64,000 bases of DNA from an uncultured Sphingobacteriaceae bacterium (GCA_946887045.1 CAMPKC010000020.1:9106-73105); one strand, 5' to 3'. Shown: positions 10,001 to 20,700, counted from the stretch's first letter. Translations and numbers: made by a program. Notes: generated by a model not told the origin, from the sequence alone.

Positions 10001-11354
10001 TTTCTCAAAAATTGAGTCGGGGAGTATGGAACTCGACCTGCACGATTTTGATCTGAGAAAATGTATTGAAGAGGTCTTAGATATATTTACCACTAAAGCG
10101 TCGCAGTTCGGACTTGATCTGATATATCAAATCGATCATCGCATACCTGTACAGGTCATCTCTGATAGTTTAAGATTGAAGCAGATACTTCTAAACCTTG
10201 TGGGGAATGCAATAAAGTTTACTAAAAGCGGTGAGATCTTTGTAGCTGTTCGACTTCTAAATCAGATTTCTGAAAATGAGATCGAACTTGGATTTGAGGT
10301 GAGAGATTCAGGAATAGGTATTTCTGAAGATAAATTGCCAAAATTGTTCAAAGCTTTTTCTCAGGTAGATTCTTCCACAACTCGTAAATATGGAGGAAGT
10401 GGTTTAGGGCTGGTAATAACCGAACGACTTGTTGATCTTCTGGGCGGAAAAATAGAGGTCGAAAGTAAGTTTGGTTCAGGCTCCTCCTTTAATTTTAACA
10501 TCAAATGTCAAATCCACGATAACTCCTCCCGAAAATATACGCAATTAGATTTAGGCGGATGTGAAGGTAAAAAGGTGTTGGTGGTAGATGATAACAAAAC
10601 CAATTTAAAAATTATAAAAATTCAACTAGAGCAGTGGAAGTTGGTTCCTTACGCGGTTTTATCGGCTAAAGAGGCTTTGGATGTTTTATGCGAAACGGAA
10701 TTTGACCTGGTTATATCCGACATGCAAATGCCGCAAATGGATGGGGTGGAGTTAAGTCAAAGGATAAAAGAGTTAAAGCCCTCATTGCCTATTGTATTGT
10801 TAAGCTCAATTGGCGATGAAACCAAGAAAAAATACGGGCATATATTTTCTGCAATTTTAACCAAGCCGGTAAAACAGAGTAGTTTATTTTTAATGCTTCA
10901 ACAGGTTTTAAAAAATGGAGTAACTGCAACGGTCGACACGCCGCATGCTAAAACCTTATCGGATGATTTTGCTGCGAAGTTCCCTTTTTCGATATTAGTC
11001 GTTGAGGATAATATAATAAATCAGAAGCTTATTCTAAAAGTGCTAACTAAATTGGGATATAACCCCGCGCTTGCTAACAATGGAAGGGAGGCGCTTCAAA
11101 TGCTCGACAAAAAATACTTTGAATTGATTTTTATGGACATCCAAATGCCCGAGATGGATGGGTTTGAGGCTACGAAAGCCATCAGGCAAACGTATGCTGT
11201 ACAGCCCCTGATTATCGCTATGACGGCTAATGCCATGGAGGAAGACCGATCAGCATGCTTAGCGGCGGGGATGGATGATTATATTTCTAAACCCGTGAAT
11301 CTGAATGAATTAATGCAGCTGTTACAGAAGTCGGTAGAGCGGCCTGTAAGTTAG
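7071..11354 (+). CDS. Hybrid two-component sensor: 14-blade periplasmic propeller, histidine kinase and two receiver domains
   Basis: A 1427-residue one-protein signalling system. After a signal ending near VFAQQ come about fourteen repeats with the core (N/D)LW(V/I)GT, enough for two seven-bladed propellers (to about residue 680). A Y_Y_Y domain and a membrane helix ([21 protein letters not shown]) follow, then a heptad coiled coil rich in SEELQ, the DHp domain with His929 in [10 protein letters not shown], an ATPase domain with NLVGNAIKF, and two receivers with Asp1217 and Asp1356. Related Bacteroidota hybrid sensors usually detect glycans but end in an AraC DNA-binding domain; this one does not, so it must pass phosphate on. 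Ligand unknown. Confidence 0.93.
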   Translation: MFIQNRFNFSLCRVVLAASYIFIFSSSVFAQQRNVQFSHLTNLDGLSQSTVQAIVKDKHGFMWFGTQDGLNKFDGYKFTVYRHQPNNPKSLRKNHILSLYEDRKGNLWVGTLNGGISLYDRKNDSFINYIEEPENPDKLSHSVITSIYEDRKGNFWIGTYWNLNLFDRKTGKVTRFISDDKDNKSISSNGITAIFEDNRGNLWIGTQNGLNILDRRTKQFKRYFHRENDPQSISGNFISKIFQSSNGDLWVGTVGAGLNLFDYKDQTFTPFKQDQENPASISNNNIRDIADADNGNLWVGTHGAFELFNPRSKVFIHYKSDVFDKRSLNRNSSVSSLFNDKTGVLWVGTDDGGINKYDQNLSVFDKYQNNPFDANSLSFNTVMSFSENKNGDIWVGTSGGALNLWKPGENRFVRIEPNPNNSNSLASYSILSLYPSKVDDALWIGTYGAGLDRYNPGTKTFKHYSVGSSFNQLNNDAVYGLLEDSKGNVWIATNGGGVNVLNPKTGFITKYTSRYDDLATISSNYVRSFCEDRDGNIWIGTTSGLSVFNSRTKTITRCDQNFEKLESGNINCLYADNKNNIWIGTIGGGLSRLNIKTGKFNTYTIQHGLPDNNIKSIVPDKLGNLWLSTNNGICRLNLKTGKCKNYTLSNELQSMEFSPGAGLLTRRGEILFGGINGFNHFNPALLKENHNPPRVQITGFQLFNKPVIIGAKDSPLKQHIAETRELVLSYDQSVITFEFTALDFTISSQNQYAYMLEGFDNDWNYIGSERKAIYTNLNPGEYILRVKASNNDGVWNETGTSLKMIITPPFYMTWWFRVLSIILFFGVIYMIYLLRVRSIEAKKVELEKQVAERTEEILEQSKSLQILNDELQEQSEELQSQSEELQIQAEELLSKSEELQFQKEQEQKAREEADRANQAKSTFLATMSHEIRTPMNGVLGMSSLLCETDLNPEQREYAEIIKTSGEALLNVINDILDFSKIESGSMELDLHDFDLRKCIEEVLDIFTTKASQFGLDLIYQIDHRIPVQVISDSLRLKQILLNLVGNAIKFTKSGEIFVAVRLLNQISENEIELGFEVRDSGIGISEDKLPKLFKAFSQVDSSTTRKYGGSGLGLVITERLVDLLGGKIEVESKFGSGSSFNFNIKCQIHDNSSRKYTQLDLGGCEGKKVLVVDDNKTNLKIIKIQLEQWKLVPYAVLSAKEALDVLCETEFDLVISDMQMPQMDGVELSQRIKELKPSLPIVLLSSIGDETKKKYGHIFSAILTKPVKQSSLFLMLQQVLKNGVTATVDTPHAKTLSDDFAAKFPFSILVVEDNIINQKLILKVLTKLGYNPALANNGREALQMLDKKYFELIFMDIQMPEMDGFEATKAIRQTYAVQPLIIAMTANAMEEDRSACLAAGMDDYISKPVNLNELMQLLQKSVERPVS

Positions 11355-11408
11355 TAGAATTACACAGGTAAAAGCTGATAGCCTCCGGGGATATTGACAC
11401 TTGTCGAA

Positions 11409-13616
11409 CTATCCCGCTTTAGAGTTTATAACAATGTCATTTGAATCGTCGGAAACTTGCCGTTCAAAGAAATATCGGTCTAAAGCATGATTTATTTCGG
11501 GCATTAGAAGTCCCTTTTCGCTTCCCAGTACGCTGTAAACAGGCCTTTTCGCAGCGTAATTGAATTCTGAAAGTGGGGCAGGGTTAATTAGTTTCATATC
11601 GAAACCACCTCTTTTTGCAACCTGCATTGCCAAAGAGGCCCATGTTATTTCGCCTTTATTAGCGAGGTGCCAGATTCCGTATTCATCGTCTAATAACAGA
11701 TCAAGGCTTGTATTTACAAGATCTGGTATATAAGTAGGAGAAATTAAGACGTCGTTAGCAACTTTTACAAATTGTTGGTTTTTCAATGAGGATAACACAC
11801 TCGTCACAAAATTATAATTATCCCAGGGGCCGAAAAAAGCGCTTGTTCTGATGATCAAAGCCGAAGGGTCCTGTTTTAAAACATAGTCTTCCGCTCTGGC
11901 TTTGCTCTTGCCGTAAATATTCAACGGAGATTTGGGATCACTCTCGATATACGATTTGCCCTTCGAACCGTCAAATACCAGGTCGGATGAAAATGTTAAT
12001 AGCTTAAAATTATATTTTGATGAAATATTGGCAAGATTTGCCGGCCCTTGTGTATTGGCGGCATAACAATTAGCATATTCTGTTTCTGCATCGTCGACAC
12101 GTACAAATCCTGCCGCATTTACAATTGCCCATGGCCGCTTTTCGGCTATTACGGTTTCAATATGAGCGGGATCGGCAAGATTGAGATCGTTTCTGTCTAA
12201 TAATTGATAATAGATTCCCCGATGCTCACATACCTTTGCAAAGGCATTTCCTAAAGTTCCGGTCTTGCCGAGAATTAATAACGGCTGAGATGTTTTTATT
12301 TCCGAGCTTATCTTGCGAATATTGTTTCTGAAGTATAAAACGCGGATATCCTTTTTCCACCATCCTTTGCTTTCTAACACCGGGTGTTTAAACTCTTCCC
12401 CTTTCGAAAGAGATTTAATCATCCGTGCTAAAGCAGTAGGGCGAGGCTGCCCGTTACTTAAGTCAAATACCCCCGTCTCATATTTGCCGTTCGGTTTTGT
12501 AAGCAGTTCGCTCCATCCATACGACCCCATTACAGCCCAGGCTGTAATGGCCTTTATTTCTACACCCTCTGATTTTAGTTTGAGGCTTGTTTCCCAGATT
12601 TCTTTTACCCAGCGCAATTGCTCATCACGGGTACAGCCTAAATGCACTTCAGTTATTGCTATCGGTATCTTAAAATAATCCCAGGCTTCTTTTAAAAGCT
12701 TATGAGGCCCGGTTTTGGTTTCTAAGTCTACTCTAACGGCTTCTACGTCTGCATAGTTATGTTTGGCGTTTCCACCACGGGTATGCGATGGATATTTAAA
12801 TACATTTTCGTCAATAAACCTTTCCGAGGTTATGTAGTAATTAAATCCCAGTAAATCAGGCGGACATGGATTATCTAAAAAGAATCGAAGCTCTTCCTCG
12901 CTTATGTTGCCTTTATTAATAAGGTAGCTCCATAAGGGATGTTTTTTGTTAACTCTTCCCAGTAGCAAATCAAAGCTAAGCCAACGACGTTTATTTTCAA
13001 AGTCTGCCTGGTACTTCAGTAAGGGTGTACTATAAGTCTTGCCAAGATCTTCAGTTTGAATTAGTTGCGCCTCAGGGTTTATTTCCCGGATGGCTCGCAT
13101 AGACAGAATAGTAGCCTTCGTTTCGTTAAGCAGCAAACGTATAAACGATTGGTCCGATTTTAAATGCGGATACCAAAAGCCGTATAGACCACAAAACCTG
13201 GCCGTTGTTAACGGTTCGTTTATTGGCGTGTAATATTTCAACCATGGAAACTTTCGGGCAACTTTTGATGCGTATTTAGCAAGGCTTGTTGCAAATATAT
13301 CACTATCGATCGGAGCATAGCCCGGACCGCTGCCATGATGCACCAATCCTGCGATGGGTTCGATGCCGAGTTCCTTTAGTCGCTTGAATGAAGTTTCAGT
13401 TCCAGACCAGTCAATCTCAGTATCTGCCTTCGGCTGGTGTTTTTCCCAAAGTACCGGATATCTTAGTTTCTTTATTCCTAGATCTGCAATAAGATCAATA
13501 TCAGTTTTGCGGTTATAATGCCCGGCAAATTTAAGTTGATCAAAATATGAGTCTTTAACACGGTTGATAGTACATTCAATACCTGCCCAGATCTCAACAT
13601 CTGTAATCGTACGCAT
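11409..13616 (-). CDS. Fusion protein: GH1-like glycosidase plus RmlD-type sugar-nucleotide reductase
   Basis: A 735-residue two-domain protein. Residues 1 to about 410 look like a family 1 glycosidase: an acid/base NEP motif (TPINEP, Glu134) and a nucleophile-type ITEVH (Glu323). From about 445 it is an RmlD/SDR domain with a dinucleotide loop (LILGKTGTLG, Gly450-Gly456) and the Tyr568-x3-Lys572 pair, as in dTDP-4-dehydrorhamnose reductase. There is no signal, so it should act in the cytoplasm. It lies 11 bases behind a glycosyltransferase gene in what looks like one operon. Domain calls are firm; substrate and reaction are unknown, and a true rhamnose role is not supported because no rmlABC genes are present. 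Confidence 0.82.
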   Translation of the reverse strand: MRTITDVEIWAGIECTINRVKDSYFDQLKFAGHYNRKTDIDLIADLGIKKLRYPVLWEKHQPKADTEIDWSGTETSFKRLKELGIEPIAGLVHHGSGPGYAPIDSDIFATSLAKYASKVARKFPWLKYYTPINEPLTTARFCGLYGFWYPHLKSDQSFIRLLLNETKATILSMRAIREINPEAQLIQTEDLGKTYSTPLLKYQADFENKRRWLSFDLLLGRVNKKHPLWSYLINKGNISEEELRFFLDNPCPPDLLGFNYYITSERFIDENVFKYPSHTRGGNAKHNYADVEAVRVDLETKTGPHKLLKEAWDYFKIPIAITEVHLGCTRDEQLRWVKEIWETSLKLKSEGVEIKAITAWAVMGSYGWSELLTKPNGKYETGVFDLSNGQPRPTALARMIKSLSKGEEFKHPVLESKGWWKKDIRVLYFRNNIRKISSEIKTSQPLLILGKTGTLGNAFAKVCEHRGIYYQLLDRNDLNLADPAHIETVIAEKRPWAIVNAAGFVRVDDAETEYANCYAANTQGPANLANISSKYNFKLLTFSSDLVFDGSKGKSYIESDPKSPLNIYGKSKARAEDYVLKQDPSALIIRTSAFFGPWDNYNFVTSVLSSLKNQQFVKVANDVLISPTYIPDLVNTSLDLLLDDEYGIWHLANKGEITWASLAMQVAKRGGFDMKLINPAPLSEFNYAAKRPVYSVLGSEKGLLMPEINHALDRYFFERQVSDDSNDIVINSKAG

Positions 13617-13627
13617 AGATTGTTTGT

Positions 13628-14767
13628 TTAAGCACTGAGCGGCACAGAAACTTTTCTGCCCATCGCTTTACGTATCAAATCCATCATATCCGATGCTGTT
13701 TGGTCCCAGGATTTTTTTGCAAGGAACACATCAACTTCTGCCAGCCATTCTTTTGTAGGTGCTGATAGGGTAATTTCCGCTGCTTTTACGAACTCTTCTG
13801 CATTTGATACTATGCTAACCAAATTCTTTTTACCATAAGGGTTTACTACGTCACGTATGGGTGTTGAAATCACCGGAATACCAGCAGACAGGTACTCAGG
13901 TGTTTTTGTCGGACTTATATACCGGGTTGATTCATTAAGTAAAAATGGAATCATTGCTATGTCCCATCCCGCTAAATAGGCCGGAAGTTCGTCATATGAC
14001 TTTCCGCCCAGGTAATGAATATTCTTGTTTTTCGGTAGTATTGTAGGGTCGATTTTTACAGTAGGTCCAATTAAGATGAACTGCCAATCCGGACGCAAGG
14101 TAGCTGCATTGCCAATTAATTCATAATCAAAGCGCTCGTCAATTACACCATAAAAGCCAAACTTTGTTCCGGTGATGTTTTTTTGGTCCGCCGGTTGTTT
14201 AAGATTTTTACGGGCTTTTCCGAAATGAGCCTTATCAATGCTGCTTGGAAAAGGGTAGATATTTTGATGCTGGTGTTTTTTTGCCTCATATAAGGAATGG
14301 CCACCTGTAAATACTACATCTGCCCGGGTTAACAGCTCTTTTTCAAGGTGTACTAATTCGGACGGAGCATATTTAAATGCAGAAAGTTCGTCCATACAGT
14401 CGTAAATAATTATATCAGGATTATAGTCTCCGGAAAACTCCAAGGCCATTGGTGTATAGTACCAGAAAATGAAATCCGATAGTGATTTATTAGCAAGAAA
14501 CGATTTAAGGGTTTCTTTTTGAATTTTTAAGCTTTCTTTTTTGTTTATCCCCATTGGCAGATGCGGAACTAGTACCCATAATTTATCAGAGCGCTTGCTG
14601 ATGGAAAGGTAGCTATCTTCGCTTTCCGGAACATCATGAATCGGCTCTTCAAGAAAATATACGTTAAACTCTTTGGAGAATCTGGTCAATAGGTGTTGAG
14701 GGCGCTGGAATACAAAATCCCATCTGAGATGGGAAAACACAAGTAGATTTTCAGGTACACGTTTCAT
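13628..14767 (-). CDS. Glycosyltransferase, GT-B fold (family 1 type)
   Basis: A 379-residue soluble protein. The N-terminus LLVFSHLRWDFVFQRPQHLL is characteristic of a bacterial group annotated as glycosyltransferase family 1, and the C-terminal half has the nucleotide-sugar binding pattern (FYGVIDERFDYEL, then PTKTPEYLSAGIPVISTPI). The conserved Glu in KTPEYLSAG matches the EX7E-type donor site. It is the first gene of a pair with the GH1/RmlD fusion. It probably adds a sugar to a lipid or surface polysaccharide; acceptor and donor are not known. Confidence 0.85.
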   Translation of the reverse strand: MKRVPENLLVFSHLRWDFVFQRPQHLLTRFSKEFNVYFLEEPIHDVPESEDSYLSISKRSDKLWVLVPHLPMGINKKESLKIQKETLKSFLANKSLSDFIFWYYTPMALEFSGDYNPDIIIYDCMDELSAFKYAPSELVHLEKELLTRADVVFTGGHSLYEAKKHQHQNIYPFPSSIDKAHFGKARKNLKQPADQKNITGTKFGFYGVIDERFDYELIGNAATLRPDWQFILIGPTVKIDPTILPKNKNIHYLGGKSYDELPAYLAGWDIAMIPFLLNESTRYISPTKTPEYLSAGIPVISTPIRDVVNPYGKKNLVSIVSNAEEFVKAAEITLSAPTKEWLAEVDVFLAKKSWDQTASDMMDLIRKAMGRKVSVPLSA

Positions 14768-14829
14768 TGATTCATTTGTTTTTGTACAATATTTAACACG
14801 AATCGTATGAAAACGTTTTTGTTTTCAAT

Positions 14830-14868
14830 TAAATAGGATTAAAATAAATTATAATTTTATCCTATTTA
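14830..14868. repeat. AT-rich imperfect inverted repeat upstream of the glycosyltransferase
   Basis: TAAATAGGATTAAAAT (14830-14845) and ATTTTATCCTATTTA (14854-14868) are inverted copies differing by one inserted T, with an 8-base spacer. It lies about 60 bases upstream of the glycosyltransferase start and 60 bases after the stop of the preceding same-strand gene. It could be an operator or a weak terminator; the sequence alone does not decide. Confidence 0.45.
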
Positions 14869-14927
14869 ACTATGGCTGAAAATAATTCCGAATAAAGAGA
14901 GGGGGTCTTTCGTATGGGGAAATAAAT

Positions 14928-16466
14928 CTATGGAATATAGGCATGCGCCGTATTTGAAGGAAGACTTTCATTTTTTAATCTGTCGATCGCAGTGACGAAA
15001 TAATTGTATTGAACTCCTTTTTGTGCGGTCTTGTCGATGTATATTCGGGTGGTATTGTCAAAGCTAATTTTTATGATTTTAGAAGCATCCTGGAAGTTGA
15101 GATCTTCGCCTGCTTTAAATCGATAAACCACATAACCGTAAGCAGTGTCTCCATCACGCGCTGTTAAAGGCTCATCCCATTTTAACTGTACCGTATTAGG
15201 ATATAGCACAAATGCTGTAAGTAACAAGGGCGATTGAGGAGCAATATCATCGATCCATAGCATTGCCGGTTGCAAGGCCGGATATTTATATAAATCAGTT
15301 CGCAGCGAGTCACGAAATCCAGCAAGGTTACTTGTCAACGATTTTGAGCTAAAATAGACACTTCCCTGAACGCGGCTATTGTTTCTGAGGGCTCTAACCT
15401 GATTCGGAAGTTCTCCGCGGTTATTAAAACCCTGCACTTTTTCCGCTGCGCGATAAGCAGCCTGGCCTATATATAGGTGCCTCCCATAAGCATTATTGCT
15501 CCACCATTCGAGCAGATTTTCAAACGGAGCAAGGCGATGCTGATTGGGCCAGTAAATCTGAGGATTTATATAGTCGATCCATCCTTGTTGCAGCCACTTT
15601 CTTGTGTCTGCATATAATTCGATGTATGAAGAACCGCCATTTGTAAGCGACCCTTCAGGGTCCTGACTTTTGTTCTTCCAAATTCCAAACGGACTTATTC
15701 CAAACTTTACATATTTTTTCGCAGCGTGGATGCTGTCATTTAATTTGTAGATAAGAGAATCAACGTTGCTTCTTCTCCACTCTGTTATATTTTTAAAGTC
15801 TCTTCCGTACTTTATGTAAGCCTCGGTATCCGGTAATGATCGTCCGCTTTCAGGGTAAGGGTAAAAATAATCGTCAAAATGAACTCCGTCTATGTCGTAG
15901 TTCCTAACTACGTCCATAATCACCTGCACAATGTACGCACGGACTTCGGGAAGACCCGGATTAAAAAGCTTTTTTCCACCGTAATTAAAAAACCAGTGAG
16001 GCTTTTGCCTTGTAATATGCTGAGGGTTTACTTCCTTTTCTGATAAACTGAATGCTGCACGATAAGGATTAAACCATGCATGCAATTCCATACCTCTTTT
16101 ATGCGCTTCTTTAATGGCAAACTCAAGTGGATCGTAAAATGGAAATGGCGCCAAGCCTTGCTCTCCTGTTAACCACTTGCTCCAGAGCTCTCTTCCCTTA
16201 AAATAAAAAGCATCCGTAGTTGGACGTATCTGAAACATAATGGCATTTATTCCCGACCTTTCGTGCTCGTCAAAAATTCGCAGTAACTCTTGTTGTTGAA
16301 TCCCCGAATGCAAGCCCGGTTTACTGGGCCAGTCTATATTGGTTACAGTTGCTACCCAAACGCCTCTGAATTCTCTCTTTTTTGGGATTTCGTCTGCAGC
16401 GGCTTTTATCGCAATTGAACATAAAAAACCAAACAAAAGGGAGGTAAATATAATTTTATTAGACAT
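14928..16466 (-). CDS. Exported GHL10 (DUF187) glycoside hydrolase-like protein
   Basis: A 512-residue protein with a Sec signal (cleaved near IKAAADE). The catalytic-like barrel is shown by EFRGVWVATVTNIDWPS, then INAIMFQIRPTTDAFY, ELHAWFNPYRA and DGVHFDDYFYPYP, the set of conserved stretches of the GHL10 family (YngK group). A C-terminal fibronectin type III-like domain (about residues 415-510) ends the protein. Relatives are thought to act on polysaccharide or peptidoglycan glycans, with little biochemical proof. It is divergent from the coiled-coil gene at 16715. Confidence 0.88.
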   Translation of the reverse strand: MSNKIIFTSLLFGFLCSIAIKAAADEIPKKREFRGVWVATVTNIDWPSKPGLHSGIQQQELLRIFDEHERSGINAIMFQIRPTTDAFYFKGRELWSKWLTGEQGLAPFPFYDPLEFAIKEAHKRGMELHAWFNPYRAAFSLSEKEVNPQHITRQKPHWFFNYGGKKLFNPGLPEVRAYIVQVIMDVVRNYDIDGVHFDDYFYPYPESGRSLPDTEAYIKYGRDFKNITEWRRSNVDSLIYKLNDSIHAAKKYVKFGISPFGIWKNKSQDPEGSLTNGGSSYIELYADTRKWLQQGWIDYINPQIYWPNQHRLAPFENLLEWWSNNAYGRHLYIGQAAYRAAEKVQGFNNRGELPNQVRALRNNSRVQGSVYFSSKSLTSNLAGFRDSLRTDLYKYPALQPAMLWIDDIAPQSPLLLTAFVLYPNTVQLKWDEPLTARDGDTAYGYVVYRFKAGEDLNFQDASKIIKISFDNTTRIYIDKTAQKGVQYNYFVTAIDRLKNESLPSNTAHAYIP

Positions 16467-16585
16467 AGTGCTTTATAAGTGCAAAGATACTTAAGTAACA
16501 ACACGACGCGAGTTTTATTATCTTAAAATTGATTTTTTAAAATCATCTGACGTTGAAATGGGCGTTTCGCTTATCGATAAAATAT

Positions 16586-16593
16586 TATATTTG
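16586..16593 (+). promoter_or_regulatory. Possible -7 box for the coiled-coil membrane protein gene
   Basis: TATATTTG matches the Bacteroidota -7 consensus exactly, about 120 bases before the ATG at 16715. The only candidate -33 box is TTTC at 16565-16568, at a short 17-base spacing, so support is moderate. Confidence 0.35.
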
Positions 16594-16714
16594 CTTTAAA
16601 TGTGGCCCCGGTTTGTAATTTAAATGCAATAATTTATCCGTTTAAAAGTTATACAAAGCATAAGAGCATTTTTAAAAACTTTTTACTAACCCTTTCATTA
16701 ATTCATTCCGTAAC

Positions 16715-17629
16715 ATGGAAAATACTTATCCTGATCAAGCCCCAAAAAGAGATTCCAATAAAATTTATTTTCTAATAGTTGTAATTGTCGCTCTGCTGGG
16801 TACTAACGCGTACCTTTTTTTTAGAGATAAAAAAGCGAACGAGCGCATTGTAACTATTACAGACGAAAAATCCCGGATGGAAGTCGAAATTGATAAGATC
16901 GAAGCCGAACTGGATAAGGCCACCAATGCTAATGTGCAGCTTACCGCAAACATGCAGGAGGAGCAGGATTTAGCCAGACAGAAAATTTCTGAACTGCGAG
17001 AGCAGCTTCAAAAAGGCCAGTTGACACAAGGCCAGTTAGCTAAAGCTCAGGAAGAAGTAAAGCGATTGAAATATTTTGTAAATAAGTATACAGCAGATAT
17101 CGATGTCTTGAAGAGAGAGAACAAAGCTCTGTCAGTCGAGCGCGACAGTTTGAAAACGACTGTGGGAAACGTAACGGCAAAAGCAACAGAGCTGGAACAA
17201 AAGAATACCGAGCTCAGTTCTAAGGTACAGGTGGCTTCTGCCTTGAAAGTTGCAAACATTGCAGTTACATCATTAAAAGTAAAAAACAGTGGCAAAGAAA
17301 CTGATGTAAACCGTGCCAATTCTGCAAAGAAATTACGGGTGAGTTTTACAGCTGCCGATAACCCGATCGCAGCAAAAGGTATGCATGATGTTTATATGAG
17401 GATTATAGACCCTAGTGGAAATCTTATTGTCTCCGATAATAGCAGTCTTTTTGCATCTGATGGCGAGGAGTTGCAGTACACTTATAAAACTGCGATTGAA
17501 TTTGCTAACGATGGTAAGGTTTACAACATCGACTGGACGAATCCTTCTAGTTTCCAGAAAGGGAACTACACTATTGTGCTGTACGCTGATGGGTACACGA
17601 TGGGGAAAAGCTCTATTACGCTAAAATAA
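16715..17629 (+). CDS. Membrane-anchored coiled-coil protein of unknown function
   Basis: A 304-residue protein I cannot assign to a named family. Residues about 18-36 form one membrane helix (IYFLIVVIVALLGTNAYLFF) after a short cytoplasmic start. Residues about 40-180 are a long, charged heptad coiled coil, and the last 120 residues form a beta-rich domain (from about SLKVKNSGKETDV to YADGYTMGKSSITLK) that would face the periplasm. The topology suggests an envelope tether or scaffold. It stands alone between divergent and convergent neighbours. A function cannot be inferred. Confidence 0.85.
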   Translation: MENTYPDQAPKRDSNKIYFLIVVIVALLGTNAYLFFRDKKANERIVTITDEKSRMEVEIDKIEAELDKATNANVQLTANMQEEQDLARQKISELREQLQKGQLTQGQLAKAQEEVKRLKYFVNKYTADIDVLKRENKALSVERDSLKTTVGNVTAKATELEQKNTELSSKVQVASALKVANIAVTSLKVKNSGKETDVNRANSAKKLRVSFTAADNPIAAKGMHDVYMRIIDPSGNLIVSDNSSLFASDGEELQYTYKTAIEFANDGKVYNIDWTNPSSFQKGNYTIVLYADGYTMGKSSITLK

Positions 17630-17666
17630 AATCTTTTATGCCTCTGGTGTTAAGATCCTGATCACT

Positions 17667-17684
17667 AAACGGCACCGTTTTTTT
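17667..17684 (+). terminator. Terminator after the coiled-coil gene
   Basis: AAACG (17667-17671), loop GCAC, CGTTT (17676-17680) then four more T. It lies 38 bases after the stop and before the convergent kinase gene. The stem is short. Confidence 0.5.
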
Positions 17685-17729
17685 GCTGCGCATGTTTTTA
17701 TCTTCTCCACCTTTTTTCTCAGCACCTAT

Positions 17730-20700
17730 TTAGGTAGCCAGGGGTAGTGTAATATAAAAAGTTGTTCCCTTGTTCGGCTCTGTTTCAAATTCTATAGAGC
17801 CATACATATTTTCAACTGCTTGTTTTACAAAAGCCAGCCCCAGTCCTGTTCCTGAGCTTTTGGTAGTAAAGTTGTGGTTGAATATGCTTTCCTGCAGTTT
17901 CTCGGGTATTCCTTTGCCGTTATCTGAAATTTTCACTAAAACGTTATTGCCCTTTTCTTCCAGAGTAATTTGAATCTTTCCTTTTCTAAAATCAGGTATC
18001 GCTTCAATCGCATTCTTTACCAGATTGTTAAAAATCCTTAACAGATGGTCTTTCCCTCCCCGTACAATTATATCCTTTTCGGTGTTTACGGTATAAACTA
18101 TCTCCAGATCCTCGGTTTGATCAAAAACGTTAATTGTTTTTTCGATCAGTTTAACAAGGTCCACGTTTTCGAATGGGGTGTCTGGCATTTTAGCGAAATT
18201 CGAAAATTCCGAAGCGATAAGGCTCAAGCTATCTATCTGCTCGATAAAAGACTTACTAAACTTTTCAAACTTTTTCTCAAAATTTGGGTCTTTCTCTCTC
18301 CATGATTTATCGAGGAGTTGTACACCTAATTTTAGCGGTGTTAGTGGGTTTTTAATTTCATGAGCCACTTGTTTCGCCATCTCTCTCCATGCACTTTCAC
18401 GTTCAGATCTGGCCAATTTTTGAGCACTTTCTTCTAATGCTCCTATCATCTTATTATATTCCTGAATTAATGAACCAATCTCATCATTACTTTTCCAGTA
18501 AATAGGCTCGTGCTTATGTCCGATAGAAATTTCGCTCAGATTTTTTGCTACCAGGGAAAGCGGATGAGTAATTTGATTGGCCAGGAAGATTCCGAATAAT
18601 GCAATAACTAATAAAACCAGAGCATAAACATTAATTAATGCATTTAAAAACGATCCGATTCTTAGTTCGTATTCTTTTTCGTTAGAAAAGTGGGGAAGAC
18701 TTAGATACGCAATAGCTTCATTATTTTTGTTTCGCAGAGGCTTGTAGGCAGCGATATATTTCATCTTGCCGATCTTTTCATGGGATAAAATTTCGGAGCG
18801 TAAATATTTACTTAAATAGATGAACGCAACCTTAGTCATTCTTGGTTCTATTAAACCCAGATCGTAAATTTTGGGTTGAGTAGAGAAGATTAGCCTGCCA
18901 CTTAAATCATATAAATTCAAATCAGTTGCATTTAAATCTGCAAACGAGTTTAGCAGTGATTCATTAGTGGTTAATTGTGTGGAATTATAATTATCGTTAT
19001 TTTCAAGGGCTTCACTAATTCTCGTTGCACGAGCAAGCAAATCCTCTTCTTGCTGCGTTCTGAACTGATTGCCAATGCTGAAATAAGTTATACCACCTAC
19101 AACAATTAGTGTGAAAATAATTGCAAGCACCATTGATGCCTGAATTCTTGTTTTATATAATATTCTATTTCGTGATAATAAATAATCCCAGCTATAATTA
19201 TGGAGACGGAAATTATCGTCGTGAAAAACAACCCATAATTGATGTATTATTACCAGAATTACAGAAAAAGTAATGAGCACCAGGAACAGAAATGAAACTG
19301 ATGACAACTGCATGACGGGGGTTGTGCTCGGCCGACTAACAACAACTAGTTTACTTTCATTGGGCTGATAAACCAGGTGGTTGTAACCTTGGCGCTCGAC
19401 AAATAGGAATTCCTTTTTTTTGCCTTTGAAGTCTTTATTTACAAGGCCGTAATTGTAATCTCCCTTTTGATTCAGAAGTTTGCCGTTTCGATAAAACGCA
19501 AACGAATAATCGTTTAACTCAGGATTTGCGCTTATTTTACCATCAACAAGTATCTCAGGAAAAGACGCGGGATCTTCAAACGTCTTAGCTTTGAGTTGAA
19601 TAACCAGGGTGCCAAGTTGTCTATCCTTTTCCCATATGGGTAAAAGCGCAAAATAATTTTGATATCCGAACGTATTATTTACCCGGTAAAAATATTCAGA
19701 AACCTTAATAGAACCTTTTAGAACGAGGTTTTTAAAACTGTCTAAACTAGTGCTGTCCCCGAAGAAAGATTTCTGTTCTGTCGTAAATGGCAGCGCATTG
19801 ATTTCATATCTTGACAGATAGCCATCGAAGTATGAGTGGCGTAACTTATGTTGAATAATTGATTTTTTATTCGGCTGAGCTTTGAAGAACTGAATCAAAA
19901 ATTCATCGTTCAATAATGCTTGTTCAACCGAAAAAAATAATAGAACAGCATTTGGATCGTCAGCGGTCTGAATTTTTTCTGCCAGAACTTTTCTATCTTC
20001 TCTTTCCTTAATGAATTGAAACGCCGAAAGTTTTATTGATGCTATGATAGAATACAGCAATAAGCTGAACAGGAAAATCGCGAGCTTATAGTTATGATTT
20101 TTGTAATAAAAGGACCAGCCTCTTAGGTAAATAATTATCGCAAAAAATATCAGAAAAATATTGAATCCGCTAAATATTGCAGTGACTATAAAAATGAGTG
20201 ATATTCCTAAAGTGAAAATTCTGAAGCGTTCTTTGTTCGTTAGAGGCAATTGCTCTCCAAGTACAAGTACAGTTTCTAATAGCAGATAAATATTAAAAAT
20301 TGCAATACACATCAAAAGGATGCCAAGCCAGCTATATCGATTAAGATTAAGAATATTGGTGACATCAAAATTTATATCCGAAAGAGTAATTAGCTGATAA
20401 AAAATCTCATTGTGTTGGTAAGCAATTAAATAAATTATTACACCCAGTAAAACGAAAATCAAAGCTCCGCCGATTTTTGATATCGGCTTTTCAGAAAGTT
20501 GAATCTCGTAACGATAACTGTATATGAAGGCCAAAAACCAGCTTACCATAATGGCATTCAATAAAAAGTCTCCCAGAGAGGGGAAAAAATATCCGGCGCT
20601 GAAATGCCTGGTGTCAAAAAGTGGAAGGTTGAAATAGGTATCTATCCACGCATATTCCAGCGTAAGCAGACGCAAGGCCAGAAAATACAGAAAAAAGATA

